NCBI RefSeq assembly: GCF_004801285.1
Contig: NZ_SSNY01000001.1
Location: forward strand, 372,001 to 436,000
From: Ollibium composti
Lineage (GTDB): Bacteria; Pseudomonadota; Alphaproteobacteria; Rhizobiales; Rhizobiaceae
Reading direction: 5' to 3'
DNA length: 64,000 nt
Position numbers and translations under genes: made by a program
In this document: positions 1 to 9,210 of the stretch, one piece after another
Numbering within the stretch: the first letter of the stretch is position 1
How the letters are laid out: every line of letters starts with the position of its first letter
Notes under the pieces: generated by a model
What the model was told of the DNA's origin: nothing
The model's input: the letters and a program-made list of their open reading frames with translations, nothing else
Database searches by the model: none

Positions 1-224
1 AGGCCGGCGCGGCCGGGAATGAGCTGCGGGGCTTTCGGCGAGAACAGGCGCCACACCGCCCAGATGACCAGCGCGGCCAGCAGGGTCATGCCGGTGCGGG
101 TCATCAGGATCGACCACGGTTCGCCGTCGGCCAGCCGGATCAGCGGAATGTCGACGGTCAGCGTCATGCCGCCGATGGCGGTGATGAGCAGGCCCTTGGC
201 GTGATGGTCGTGAGTGGTCGTCAA
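1..224 (-). CDS. EamA/DMT-family permease, N-terminal fragment cut by the window edge
   Basis: About 74 N-terminal codons are visible; the gene continues beyond base 1. The reverse strand encodes a short His-rich start (TTTHDHHAKG), then a hydrophobic helix with GGMTLTVDIPLI and a second helix (TLLAALVIWAVWRL). This is the first-helix pattern of EamA drug/metabolite transporters, which move small molecules across the inner membrane. No ATG fits; TTG at 224 is the best start because the only in-frame Met lies inside the first helix. Substrate cannot be told. Confidence 0.6.
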   Translation of the reverse strand, partial: MTTTHDHHAKGLLITAIGGMTLTVDIPLIRLADGEPWSILMTRTGMTLLAALVIWAVWRLFSPKAPQLIPGRAG

Positions 225-322
225 GAAGGGCCGCCCGCTGCTGGAGGAAGGTCGTCTTCTACAGGAGCGGGACGCCGAACAAAGCGGCCACGGCTTGAAA
301 CTCTGTCAGCCAGAGGCGGGGA

Positions 323-1072
323 TCAACCTTCGAAGCGTTCCCAGCCTTTGGGACCGAGATGCTCCTGCGGCATGAAGCGCATCTTGTAGTTCATCTTGCG
401 CGAGCCGTTGACCCAGTAGCCGAGATAGACGTGCGGCAGCCCCATGGCCTTGGCGCGGTTGATGTGGTCGAGGATCATGAAGGTGCCGAGGGAGCGGTCG
501 GCCAGTTCGGGGTCGAAATAGGAATAGACCATCGAAAGGCCGTCTGCCATCTGGTCCGACAGCGCCACCGCGATCAGTTCGCCATGGCCGCGGCCGGTGA
601 TGAAGGTATCGGGGCCGCGGCGGCGGTACTCGATAATCTTGGTGTTCACGTGTGTGTCCTCGACCATCATGGCGTAGTCGAGGACTGTCATGTCCGACAT
701 GCCGCCCTTGCGGTGGCGGGCATCGAGATAGGAGCGGAACAGTGAATATTGCTCCGTCGACGGTTCGGCGTCGTGCATGACGCCGATCAGGTCTGAATTG
801 GCGTGGAGGACGCGGCGCATGTTGCGGCTGGGCGTGAACTCGCCGGCCAGGATGCGTACCGACACGCAGGCGCGGCAGGTTTCGCAGGCGGGACGGTAGG
901 CGATGTTCTGCGAGCGGCGGAAGCCGCCTTGCGTCAGCAGGTCGTTCATCTCCGGCGCCTTGTCGCCGACGAGATGAGTGAAGACCTTCCGCTCGAACTG
1001 GCCGTCGAGATAGGGGCAGGGCGAGGGCGCTGTCAGGAAGAACTGCGGCGATTGTGTCGGGTGCTGCGTCAT
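323..1072 (-). CDS. bpt: aspartate/glutamate leucyltransferase (Bpt)
   Basis: The 249-aa product is a bacterial ATE1-like aminoacyl-tRNA-protein transferase. It transfers leucine from Leu-tRNA to N-terminal Asp or Glu of proteins, creating an N-degron read by ClpS/ClpAP. Visible signatures are the N-terminal PCPYLD stretch with Cys19, the cysteine cluster CETCRAC (Cys63, 66, 69) and the C-terminal [18 protein letters not shown] block. Length is normal for the family. clpS and clpA, which would act on its products, lie at 42.6-45.5 kb. It is transcribed apart from the RDD gene upstream, with about 130 bases between them. Confidence 0.93.
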   Translation of the reverse strand: MTQHPTQSPQFFLTAPSPCPYLDGQFERKVFTHLVGDKAPEMNDLLTQGGFRRSQNIAYRPACETCRACVSVRILAGEFTPSRNMRRVLHANSDLIGVMHDAEPSTEQYSLFRSYLDARHRKGGMSDMTVLDYAMMVEDTHVNTKIIEYRRRGPDTFITGRGHGELIAVALSDQMADGLSMVYSYFDPELADRSLGTFMILDHINRAKAMGLPHVYLGYWVNGSRKMNYKMRFMPQEHLGPKGWERFEG

Positions 1073-1201
1073 CGAGTCTGCAAGCCGGCCTCACGAATCG
1101 TCATACCTTTGGCGCGAGCGGCGGAAAATTCAACAATATTGTGTAGACCCCGCCTTTTGCAGCGGGGAATACCGGCAAAATCGCGGGAAACCCCAGCGGG
1201 A

Positions 1202-1672
1202 TCAGCGGTCGGCGCGGCTTACCACTGTGCCGAGCAGCAGATCGTGCAGGGTGCGCTTGCGGTCGCTGAACAGCGTCACTAGCAGGATCAGCGGCGTCAG
1301 CACGACGTTGCCGGCCCAGAACAGCACCGAATGCACCACCGCCGTCATGCCGTCGATGGGCGCGCCGTCGAGACGGTCGAGGCGGATATCCATCATCTTC
1401 ATGCCGACCGTGGCCTGGTCTTTCCCGCCGAGCGTGTTCCAGATGTAGAGGATGGCGACGGCGGGAACCAGAACGGTAAAAAGCATCCAGCCGAGGCCGA
1501 GCGTCAGCAGTCCCAGAATGAGCACGAGGATGGCGAACGGGATCGTCAGCAGGCCGACGATCAGATAGTCGATCAGGCAGGCCACTACGCGCCGCGTGCG
1601 CACGCCGTCATAGGCCCGTGCATCGTCCAGCCGGGACGTGATGATCTCACCGTCGAGAACGCGTGCGTTCAT
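1202..1672 (-). CDS. RDD family membrane protein
   Basis: The 156-aa product has the RDD-domain pattern: an Arg near the start of helix 1 (RTRRVVACLIDYLI), three to four transmembrane segments, and the charged end RKRTLHDLLLGTVV typical of the family. It is an inner-membrane protein; some family members have been linked to ion transport, but no specific function can be inferred here. It lies on the same strand as bpt, in the conserved RDD-bpt-hemB vicinity seen in rhizobia. The ATG start gives the full domain. Confidence 0.85.
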   Translation of the reverse strand: MNARVLDGEIITSRLDDARAYDGVRTRRVVACLIDYLIVGLLTIPFAILVLILGLLTLGLGWMLFTVLVPAVAILYIWNTLGGKDQATVGMKMMDIRLDRLDGAPIDGMTAVVHSVLFWAGNVVLTPLILLVTLFSDRKRTLHDLLLGTVVSRADR

Positions 1673-1773
1673 GGTGGTCCGCTTTCCTTTCCGTTCGGCC
1701 GCATGTGGTGCGGTGACGGCACAAACATGGGGCGGCAGGCGGCGCCGTTCAAGCGTTTCCGGATATCAGACGA

Positions 1774-2847
1774 TCAGACGGAGCCGGTCGAGCCGCGCAC
1801 GACCAGCTCTAGGGGCATCGTCTCGCGCGGCAGCGAGCCGTCGTGCTCTAGGATGGCGCGGGCGGCACGGCGGCCCATTTCGGCCATCGGCTGCACGACG
1901 GTGGTCAGCGGCGGGATGGAAATCGCGCCCTCCGGCACGCCGTCGAAGCCGACCACGGAGATTCGGCTTGGAACGGAAAGGCGGCGCTCGCGCAGCCAGT
2001 CCAGCGCGGCGAGCGCGATGCGGTCCGACATGGCGAGCAGCGCGGTCGGTGGCTCCGGTTGCGCAAAGAGGTGATTGAGCCCGGCGCGGACCGTGCGCTC
2101 GTCGTTCAGCGTCTCGTAGACGGGTACAGAACCGGTATCGATGCCGTGTTCGGCGACGACGTCGAAATAGCCCAGCAGGCGGTCGCGCGTGCCCGCATAG
2201 ATCGAGCGCCGCCGTCTCTCCTGCGAGGCCGGCCCGGTCGCTGCGTCGTCGGCAAACGGCAGGGAAAGCACGGCAAAGCGGCGGTGGCCGAGCCCTGTCA
2301 GGTGGCGGGCGGCCAGTCGCGCGCCGGCACGGTCGTCGACGCCTATGGCCGCTACGGTCTGGTCCTCGAAGGCGAAGTCGAGCGCCACGAAAGGCAGCTT
2401 GCGCTCGCGCGTCAGCTCGACGAGGCGCGAGCCGCCCTCGACGCAAAAGACGATGAAGCCGTCGACCAGCGCGCTCTGGATGTTCCAGGCGAGATGTTCC
2501 TGGTTGGCCGCCGAGACCAGCGAGATGCCGGCGCCGGTGGCGTCGCAGGCCTGGCTGATGCCGGACATGACGACGCGGGCGAAGGGGTCTTCGAAGAAGT
2601 AGGACAGCGGCTGTGCGGTGGCGACGCCGATGGCGTTGACCTTGCCGGCGCGCAGCAGCCGGCCCTTCGGGTCCGGACCGGCGTAGCCGAGCTTCTCGGC
2701 GGCCGCGTGGACGCGTTCCCGTACCTCCTTGCGCACGATCTCGGGACGGCCGAAGACGTTGGAGGCGGTTCCGTGCGAGACGCCCGCGGCGCGCGCAACA
2801 TCGGCGAGCCGGATCGGACGGGTCGTCGCCGCTGCCTGCCGTGCCAT
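1774..2847 (-). CDS. LacI family transcriptional regulator
   Basis: The 357-aa product has an N-terminal LacI helix-turn-helix (RLADVARAAGVSHGTASNVF, residues about 13-33) with the hinge region, followed by a periplasmic-binding-protein-like effector domain (YFFEDPFARVVMSGIS, AIGVDDRAGARLAARHL, VVGFDGVPEGA). It probably represses sugar or nucleoside uptake genes, but no transport operon adjoins it, so the effector is unknown. The hinge reads FGRPEIV, where most LacI proteins have an N-x-P motif. Confidence 0.9.
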   Translation of the reverse strand: MARQAAATTRPIRLADVARAAGVSHGTASNVFGRPEIVRKEVRERVHAAAEKLGYAGPDPKGRLLRAGKVNAIGVATAQPLSYFFEDPFARVVMSGISQACDATGAGISLVSAANQEHLAWNIQSALVDGFIVFCVEGGSRLVELTRERKLPFVALDFAFEDQTVAAIGVDDRAGARLAARHLTGLGHRRFAVLSLPFADDAATGPASQERRRRSIYAGTRDRLLGYFDVVAEHGIDTGSVPVYETLNDERTVRAGLNHLFAQPEPPTALLAMSDRIALAALDWLRERRLSVPSRISVVGFDGVPEGAISIPPLTTVVQPMAEMGRRAARAILEHDGSLPRETMPLELVVRGSTGSV

Positions 2848-2928
2848 CGTTCCTCCTCGCGGATGTTCACCAGTCGCGGCGGCAGCTTAGCCTATGCGCG
2901 GTTGCGTCTGCCAGACTTGCGTTTCGGA

Positions 2929-3294
2929 TCAGGAGCGAGGCCTCACGAATGACGAGCCGGCGGCAACGAGCCAGCCGATGATGAGCAGCGTGCCGCCGGT
3001 TGGGGCGGCGAACGGAAGCAGGCGGTGGCCGAGGAAGTCGCGTGCCAGGAGATCGCCGCAGAACAGCACCAGTCCGGCGACCAGCACCAGCCCGGCCAGC
3101 AACAGGAGGGCGTTGCGGCCGACGAGCCCGATCGCAAGCAGCGCCGGGGCATGGATGAGCAGCATCGTCGCGGCGGTGCCGGTGAAGGCGCCGCCGGTAT
3201 GGGCCTCGGCTGCCGACAGGGCGACGCCGGCCGCGCCGGCGAGACCGGCGGCAAAAACGAGGGGCCGTGCTCCAGGTGGGTTCGAGTCGGACAT
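2929..3294 (-). CDS. DUF423 family small membrane protein
   Basis: The product is a four-helix hydrophobic protein of about 121 aa with the DUF423 pattern: an AAGLAGAAGVALSA first helix, then HAPALLAIGL, a helix ending LFCGDLLARD, and PFAAPTGGTLLIIGWL. An upstream in-frame ATG at 3333 would add 13 residues; MSDSNPPG at 3294 is preferred because the family begins close to the first helix. Function is unknown. The gene stands alone between the LacI gene and a secreted His-rich protein. Confidence 0.8.
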   Translation of the reverse strand: MSDSNPPGARPLVFAAGLAGAAGVALSAAEAHTGGAFTGTAATMLLIHAPALLAIGLVGRNALLLLAGLVLVAGLVLFCGDLLARDFLGHRLLPFAAPTGGTLLIIGWLVAAGSSFVRPRS

Positions 3295-3391
3295 GAAGGG
3301 CCTTGCTTCGTGGTGAAACGCGGCCTCAACCATGCGGGATTTCAGGATCGGCCGCCATGGGCCACGATGTCGCCCACGGTGGCCCCGCCTG

Positions 3392-3667
3392 TCAGTCGCA
3401 GATGGTGATTTCGCGGATCACCCGACGATGATGATGCCAGGACTTGACCACCTTGGTGCGGCAATCGCGTCGGTGGTGCCTGCGCCAGTCACGCCGGTGG
3501 TCGCTGTAGCGCCAGGAATCGCGATCGTGATGGCGGCGGTGATCACGCCGGATGACGACGTCATCGCCGCCATTCGTGGAAAATGTCACGCTGGCAGCCG
3601 TGGCAGGCGCCATCGTTACCGGTACGGCGGCGGTGGCGAGGAAAAGTGCGGCGAGGATGGCTTTCAT
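3392..3667 (-). CDS. small secreted His/Arg-rich protein
   Basis: The 91-aa product starts with a clear signal peptide (MKAILAALFLATAAVPVTMA, then PATAAS). The mature part is extremely rich in His, Arg and Asp (for example RRDHRRHHDRDSWR and SWHHHRRVIREITICD) and has two Cys, suggesting a metal-binding or polyanion-binding periplasmic protein; that role is inference from composition only. An alternative ATG four codons upstream (3679) exists. A long frame running on upstream is only the antisense shadow of the MFS gene. Confidence 0.7.
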   Translation of the reverse strand: MKAILAALFLATAAVPVTMAPATAASVTFSTNGGDDVVIRRDHRRHHDRDSWRYSDHRRDWRRHHRRDCRTKVVKSWHHHRRVIREITICD

Positions 3668-3816
3668 CTTATGCTCCATCGTTGAATCCGATGGAAAACA
3701 CGCCTCCGCGCCAACCGTTCCGTTCAAGTCCGAACACAAATCCGAGGTTGGCGGACTCATAAACGTGATTGAAATGACAGTGGAAGCAGAACAGGCGAGC
3801 GACCCTGGAGTATCAA

Positions 3817-4206
3817 TCAGCGCGCTGAAGGGTAGCGATAGCCGCCCCAAGCCGCCAAGGCGACGGCTGCGATCCAAAGCGCGACGATAACGGTCGCGGC
3901 AGTCCGGCTTACCGGACGGTCGAGGGCTACGGCGGCCTCGACCCGTTTCTCCGCCATGACGTCCGGCGGGATCATTCTGATGACGAGCAGAACCCCCAGC
4001 GGCACGATGATCGCGTCGTCGAGATAGCCCAGGACGGGTATGAAATCGGGGATAAGGTCGATGGGCGACAGCGCGTAGCCGGCTACGAAAAGCGCCAGTG
4101 CCTTTGCATACCACGGCGTTCGCGGATCCCTGGCGGCGAGATAGATCGCATGGACGTCGCGTTTGACCGACCGCGCCCAGCTCTTCAAACCGTCCCTGAT
4201 CGCCAT
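3817..4206 (-). CDS. YkvA family (DUF1232) membrane protein
   Basis: The 129-aa product carries the DUF1232 core: ARDPRTPWYAKALALFVAGY, ALSPIDLIPDFIPVLGYLDD and the following helix IIVPLGVLLVIRMIPPDVM, then a C-terminal transmembrane helix. Family function is unknown. Its start lies 7 bases after the stop of the upstream MFS transporter, on the same strand, so the two are probably co-transcribed. Confidence 0.9.
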   Translation of the reverse strand: MAIRDGLKSWARSVKRDVHAIYLAARDPRTPWYAKALALFVAGYALSPIDLIPDFIPVLGYLDDAIIVPLGVLLVIRMIPPDVMAEKRVEAAVALDRPVSRTAATVIVALWIAAVALAAWGGYRYPSAR

Positions 4207-4212
4207 CGCTCG

Positions 4213-5457
4213 CTATCGATCGGGTGTCGATCGCCTCTCTTGCGACGCCCTTGCCAGCCAGTTGTAGACGGCGCCGGCCGCCATCAGCACCGCCGTCATC
4301 AGGAAGACCGCCCGCATGCCGAAATGGCCGCCGACGAAGCCGCCGAGCAGCGGGCCGGCGACCTGGCCGACATATTGCGCCGAAACCGACAGGCCGAGCA
4401 CGTTGCCGCCGACGCCGTCCGGCACGTTGTGGCGGATGACGCTGGTGACGCTGGGCAGCAGGCCACCGAGCGCCAGTCCCATCAGGAAGCGCAGCGCCAC
4501 CAACTGCCAGCCGGCTGTCACGAAAGCCTGCGGGATGAGCAGCAACGCGGCCGCCGCCAGCGCGCCGGCGATCACCGTCCAGTGGCCGATCCGGTCTGCC
4601 AGCCTGCCGAGGTATGACGCCGACAGGATGGCGCCGAGTGCGGCGGCCGACATGACGACGCCCGACACCAGGGTGACGTGGCTCTGGTCCTCGACGAATT
4701 GGCCGACATAGACCGTGATGATCGGCTCGATGGACATGGTGGCGAACATCAGAAGCATGCCCGTCGCCAGCATGGCCGTGACGGGCCGCTTGTCGGGTAT
4801 CTGCGACCAGCCGCTTTTCGCCTTGCCGCCCGGCGCCTTGGTGGCCGCCGGGTGCGCGTCCTCCTTGATGAGAAAACTGGTGGCGAGGAAGGCGAGGAAG
4901 ATGACGCCGCCGGCGAGCAGGAAGGTGGCGCGGATGCCGATCAACGGCGGCAGCGCGCCGCCGACCAGCGGGCCGACGAGGTTGCCGGCCATGATGCCGG
5001 CGGACAGCGTGCCCAGCGCCCAGCCGGAGCGGTCCTTCGGCGTCTGCATGGCGACGAGGATGGTCGAGCCGGAGGAATAGCCGCCGGCAAAGCCGATCAG
5101 CAGGCGCAAGAGCACGAGTTGCCACACGCTCTGCACCATGCCGGTCAGCGACATGCAGATAGCCATGCCGAGCGAGGCGCGCACCAGAATCAGCTTGCGG
5201 CCGTAGCGGTCGCCGAGCTTGCCCCACAGCGGCGCGACGAGCGCGGCGGCAAGGAAGGTGGCGCCGTAGGCGATGCCCGACCACTGGACGATGGCGGCGT
5301 GGCCCGTTGCTCCCAGTTCCTCCACATAAAGCGGCAGGAATGGCAACAGCAGCGTCATCGCCACGATGGTGGTGAAGGACCCCAGCAGGCAAACGACGAG
5401 ATTGCGCCGCCAGTGGACGTTGTAGGCGGATTGCCCCGTCGTTTCCGATTGCGCCAT
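4213..5457 (-). CDS. MFS transporter, MdtG-like multidrug efflux type
   Basis: The 414-aa product has twelve predicted transmembrane helices and the MFS loop-2/3 signature GKLGDRYGRKLIL around residue 85, with a repeat in the second half (SYLGRLADRIGHW). The extended first loop LPLYVEELGATGHAAIVQW is typical of MdtG-like drug:H+ antiporters of the inner membrane. It sits 12 bases after hemB on the same strand and just before the ykvA-like gene. Substrate specificity is inferred from family resemblance only. Confidence 0.85.
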   Translation of the reverse strand: MAQSETTGQSAYNVHWRRNLVVCLLGSFTTIVAMTLLLPFLPLYVEELGATGHAAIVQWSGIAYGATFLAAALVAPLWGKLGDRYGRKLILVRASLGMAICMSLTGMVQSVWQLVLLRLLIGFAGGYSSGSTILVAMQTPKDRSGWALGTLSAGIMAGNLVGPLVGGALPPLIGIRATFLLAGGVIFLAFLATSFLIKEDAHPAATKAPGGKAKSGWSQIPDKRPVTAMLATGMLLMFATMSIEPIITVYVGQFVEDQSHVTLVSGVVMSAAALGAILSASYLGRLADRIGHWTVIAGALAAAALLLIPQAFVTAGWQLVALRFLMGLALGGLLPSVTSVIRHNVPDGVGGNVLGLSVSAQYVGQVAGPLLGGFVGGHFGMRAVFLMTAVLMAAGAVYNWLARASQERRSTPDR

Positions 5458-5469
5458 GGCCGATGTCGC

Positions 5470-6501
<1,032 letters not shown>

Positions 6502-6663
6502 GGCCGGTTCTCCAGACGAGGCGGGCTTTTATCACGATGCCGGCGGCCAGACCAATGCGGCATGGTTGTGCCAGCGTTCGGCGCGCGGGGTAGCCGGACA
6601 ATTGACGTCGGCGGACTGGCCCCTTAGCACTTTCAGGCCGGGGCAAGGAGAGAGAATCTGTCG

Positions 6664-7710
6664 ATGGATTTTGGCGGTGGTGACGAAATCCGTTTCGAGC
6701 GGAAGGGGCGGGCAGGTGTCGTCACGCTGACGCGGCCGAAGGCGCTCAACGCCCTGAGCCATGGCATGGTGCGGGCGTTGGCGAAGGCACTGGCAGCCTG
6801 GGAAGACGATCCGACGATCGCTGCCGTGCTGATCCGGGGCGAGGGCAGGGCCTTCTGCTCCGGTGGCGACATCATGCAGGTCTACGCGGCGCACCGAGCC
6901 GGCGAGGAGCCGCCGGCCGCGTTTTTCGCCGACGAATACCGGCTGAACGCCCATATCGAGCGCTACCGGAAGCCCTATGTGGCGCTGATCGACGGCATCG
7001 TCATGGGCGGCGGCGTCGGCGTTTCCTTTCACGGCTCGCACCGCGTCGTGACCGAAAACGCCCAGTTTGCCATGCCGGAAGTCGGCATCGGCTTCTTTCC
7101 CGATGTCGGTGCCAGCCATCTGCTGCCCAAGCTCGGCGGACATTTCGGCCGCTACCTCGCCTTGACCGGCAACCGGATCGGCTGGGGCGACGTGCTGGGG
7201 TGCGGTCTCGCCACCCATGCCATCAATGCGGCCGACCAGGAGCGTTTTGCCGAGCGCTTGTGCGACAGCGGTGATGCCGATGCCGCGCTGGAGGGACTGA
7301 CGGTATCGCCCGCCCGTGAAACGGAGGCGGCGGTGCTGGAGGCCATCGGCCGCCATTTCGCGCGGCCGTCGCTGCCGGAAATCATTGAGGGCCTGAAGGC
7401 CGAGGTCGCAGCCGATCCTTTCGCGGCCAGGACGCTGTCGACGATCGAAGGACGCTCGCCGACCAGCCTGCTGGTCGCATGGCGCGAGATCGAGGCCGGC
7501 CGCGGCCTGTCGATGGCGGACTGCATGCGCATGGAGTTCCGCATCCTGGTACGCATGCTCGCCGGTCATGATTTTTACGAAGGCATCCGGGCCGCCATCG
7601 TCGACAAGGATCGGCAGCCGAAATGGCAGCCGTCGCGGATCGAGGACGTCTCCACGGCGGACATCGACGCCTATTTCGCGCCGCTCGGCAAGCGGGAACT
7701 GACGTTTTGA
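6664..7710 (+). CDS. enoyl-CoA hydratase/isomerase family protein, probable 3-hydroxyisobutyryl-CoA hydrolase
   Basis: The 348-aa product has the crotonase fold: the oxyanion segments CSGGD (65-69) and MGGGVG (114-119), Glu139 in MPEVGIGFFPDVG and Asp147. Length of about 350 and the FFPDVGASHLLPKL block fit 3-hydroxyisobutyryl-CoA hydrolases of valine catabolism rather than about 260-aa enoyl-CoA hydratases. The substrate remains an inference. A downstream membrane gene starts within its stop codon region. Confidence 0.85.
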   Translation: MDFGGGDEIRFERKGRAGVVTLTRPKALNALSHGMVRALAKALAAWEDDPTIAAVLIRGEGRAFCSGGDIMQVYAAHRAGEEPPAAFFADEYRLNAHIERYRKPYVALIDGIVMGGGVGVSFHGSHRVVTENAQFAMPEVGIGFFPDVGASHLLPKLGGHFGRYLALTGNRIGWGDVLGCGLATHAINAADQERFAERLCDSGDADAALEGLTVSPARETEAAVLEAIGRHFARPSLPEIIEGLKAEVAADPFAARTLSTIEGRSPTSLLVAWREIEAGRGLSMADCMRMEFRILVRMLAGHDFYEGIRAAIVDKDRQPKWQPSRIEDVSTADIDAYFAPLGKRELTF

Positions 7711-8129
7711 GCGACGTCGCCACCTCACGGCGCGTGCTCGGCCCTTCCGGCGTGGAAGTCGCCTTTTCCTGGTTCCAGCGCATCGTCGCCGTCTATTGCC
7801 TGCTGTTCGGCGTGCTCTATTGGGTGCGGCTGGTCGGCTTCTATCCGGGGCCGCTGTGGCGTTTCGACCTGATGCCGATCCATTGGCAGGTGGCGGCGGT
7901 GACGCTGGCGGTGCTGTTTCCCATCGCCGCGGCCGGCCTGTGGATGCTGGCGTCCTGGGGGCCGGTCATCTGGTTCATCTGCGCGGCGACGGAAACGGCG
8001 ATGTATGGCGGGTTCTCCCCGCTCTTCGGCGAGCGACTGCCGATCGTCGCCGCACATGCCGTGGTGGCGCTCCTCTATATCGCCTTCCGGATCGTCCTCC
8101 ACTGGCGGAAGCGGCAGGCGTTGCAATAG
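7707..8129 (+). CDS. small four-helix membrane protein conserved in Rhizobiales (DUF6163-like)
   Basis: The 140-aa product starts at TTG 7707, overlapping the stop of the upstream gene (TTGA), which indicates translational coupling. It has four hydrophobic helices (VAVYCLLFGVLYWVRLVGFY, VAAVTLAVLFPIAAAGLWML, VIWFICAATETAMYGGF, IVAAHAVVALLYIAFRIVL) and a basic tail. It resembles the membrane protein often found just before ldtR in rhizobia, annotated as DUF6163 as far as I recall. Function is unknown. Confidence 0.75.
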   Translation: MSDVATSRRVLGPSGVEVAFSWFQRIVAVYCLLFGVLYWVRLVGFYPGPLWRFDLMPIHWQVAAVTLAVLFPIAAAGLWMLASWGPVIWFICAATETAMYGGFSPLFGERLPIVAAHAVVALLYIAFRIVLHWRKRQALQ

Positions 8130-8238
8130 GCCCGGCCCAATCGTCCGCATCAGGCAGATTCCCTTCCGGACGTTCAGTAAATATTGAGGTTAATTGTCCG
8201 TCCCCGCATGGGATTTCGTTAAGCCTGTCTGCAAACCT

Positions 8239-8250
8239 CTTACCGGTAAG
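8239..8250. promoter_or_regulatory. perfect 12-bp palindrome upstream of ldtR, candidate operator
   Basis: The sequence CTTACCGGTAAG is its own reverse complement and lies about 110 bases before the ldtR start, in a 229-base intergenic segment. MarR regulators bind palindromes of about this size and often repress themselves, so it is a candidate LdtR site. That role is inference; no second copy was seen before the L,D-transpeptidase gene. Confidence 0.35.
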
Positions 8251-8358
8251 CTCTTGTTAGCCTTGGCGTTTAAGTCGAATTTTATGGGTATTCGATAGGG
8301 TCGCGACCAAGGTGAGAAAAACAAGAAATCACCGGGCGACAAACGAGAGGCAAAGACA

Positions 8359-8874
8359 ATGATCAATTCGCGCCAGGCTGCCAAGCCCGCTACCGGATCC
8401 GACGATCGCCGCGAGGCGATCCGTTCGCTGTACATGGAATCGCTTCAGCTGGTCGAGCGTCTGCACCGCCGCCTGCTGGACGTCATCAAGGACGAATTCG
8501 ACCGCCAGGGCCGTTCTGACATCAACGCCATCCAGGCGCTGCTGCTGTTCAACATCGGTAATGCCGAACTGACCGCCGGCGAGCTGCGCAGCAGAGGCTA
8601 CTATCTCGGCTCGAACGTCTCGTACAACCTCAAGAAGCTGGTCGACCTCGGTTTCATCAACCACCAGCGTTCGCGCATCGACCGCCGTTCCGTCCGCATC
8701 AGCCTGACGGAGACGGGTCAGGAGGTGGCCGAAGTGGTCGCCGGCCTCTACGAGCGTCACGTCGGTTCGATCGAGCAGGTCGGCGGTATCAACCAGGACG
8801 AGTTCGCGCAGATGAACCGTGCCTTGCAGCGCCTCGACCGGTTCTGGAACGATACCATCGCCTACCGGATGTGA
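8359..8874 (+). CDS. ldtR: MarR-family regulator LdtR
   Basis: The 171-aa product is a winged-helix MarR protein (AELTAGELRSRGYYLGSNVS, YNLKKLVDLGFI, and the wing RIDRRSVRISLT). It closely matches my knowledge of LdtR, the regulator of an L,D-transpeptidase and of stress tolerance described in Liberibacter and Sinorhizobium. The gene directly downstream is an L,D-transpeptidase, which supports the call. It is followed by its own terminator, so the pair are separate transcription units. Confidence 0.88.
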   Translation: MINSRQAAKPATGSDDRREAIRSLYMESLQLVERLHRRLLDVIKDEFDRQGRSDINAIQALLLFNIGNAELTAGELRSRGYYLGSNVSYNLKKLVDLGFINHQRSRIDRRSVRISLTETGQEVAEVVAGLYERHVGSIEQVGGINQDEFAQMNRALQRLDRFWNDTIAYRM

Positions 8875-9210
8875 ACGAGACGCAGGTGGCGCCGCAAAGA
8901 AGCGCCGCCGGAAAAGGTGACCTCCAGTCAGGCCGCAGCCGCAACGCTGCGGCCCCTTTTCTTTGCGGTTCGAGCGGATGGCGACGGTTGCCGAAAAACC
9001 ACGCCTCACGCTTATTGCCGATCGGCGCGGACAGTTGATTTGCGAACGCGCCACGCTGCCGCCATATTCGCAGTGATAGCGGAGGAGGCGAGATGCCTTC
9101 GTGGTTGGCACATTGTTAACAGTGCCCACCCTAGTATGCGGGCGATCCGCACGATGCCCGGCGGCGCAAGCCGCCCAGTGCCGAACAGCCGAGAAAAGTC
9201 TGGACCGCCC
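8875..9210 (+). other. intergenic region between ldtR and the L,D-transpeptidase gene
   Basis: These 336 bases hold the ldtR terminator and the presumed L,D-transpeptidase promoter. An open frame extends through the right part in phase with the transpeptidase, but its translation shows no signal peptide or family pattern until the Met-Met-Thr start at 9211. I see no separate gene. Confidence 0.6.
8931..8963 (+). terminator. Rho-independent terminator after ldtR
   Basis: A perfect 8-bp stem (GGCCGCAG at 8931-8938 with CTGCGGCC at 8947-8954) and 8-base loop are followed by CCTTTTCTTT. It lies 57 bases after the ldtR stop. Confidence 0.85.

Noticed and set aside
3392..5392. 666-aa minus-strand frame
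   Set aside because: Only the last about 91 codons (signal peptide plus His-rich part) are real; the rest is an out-of-phase shadow of the MFS and ykvA-like genes.
8917..9210. 98-codon N-terminal extension of the L,D-transpeptidase
   Set aside because: It would bury the Tat signal and passes through a terminator region; the start at 9211 fits the family.
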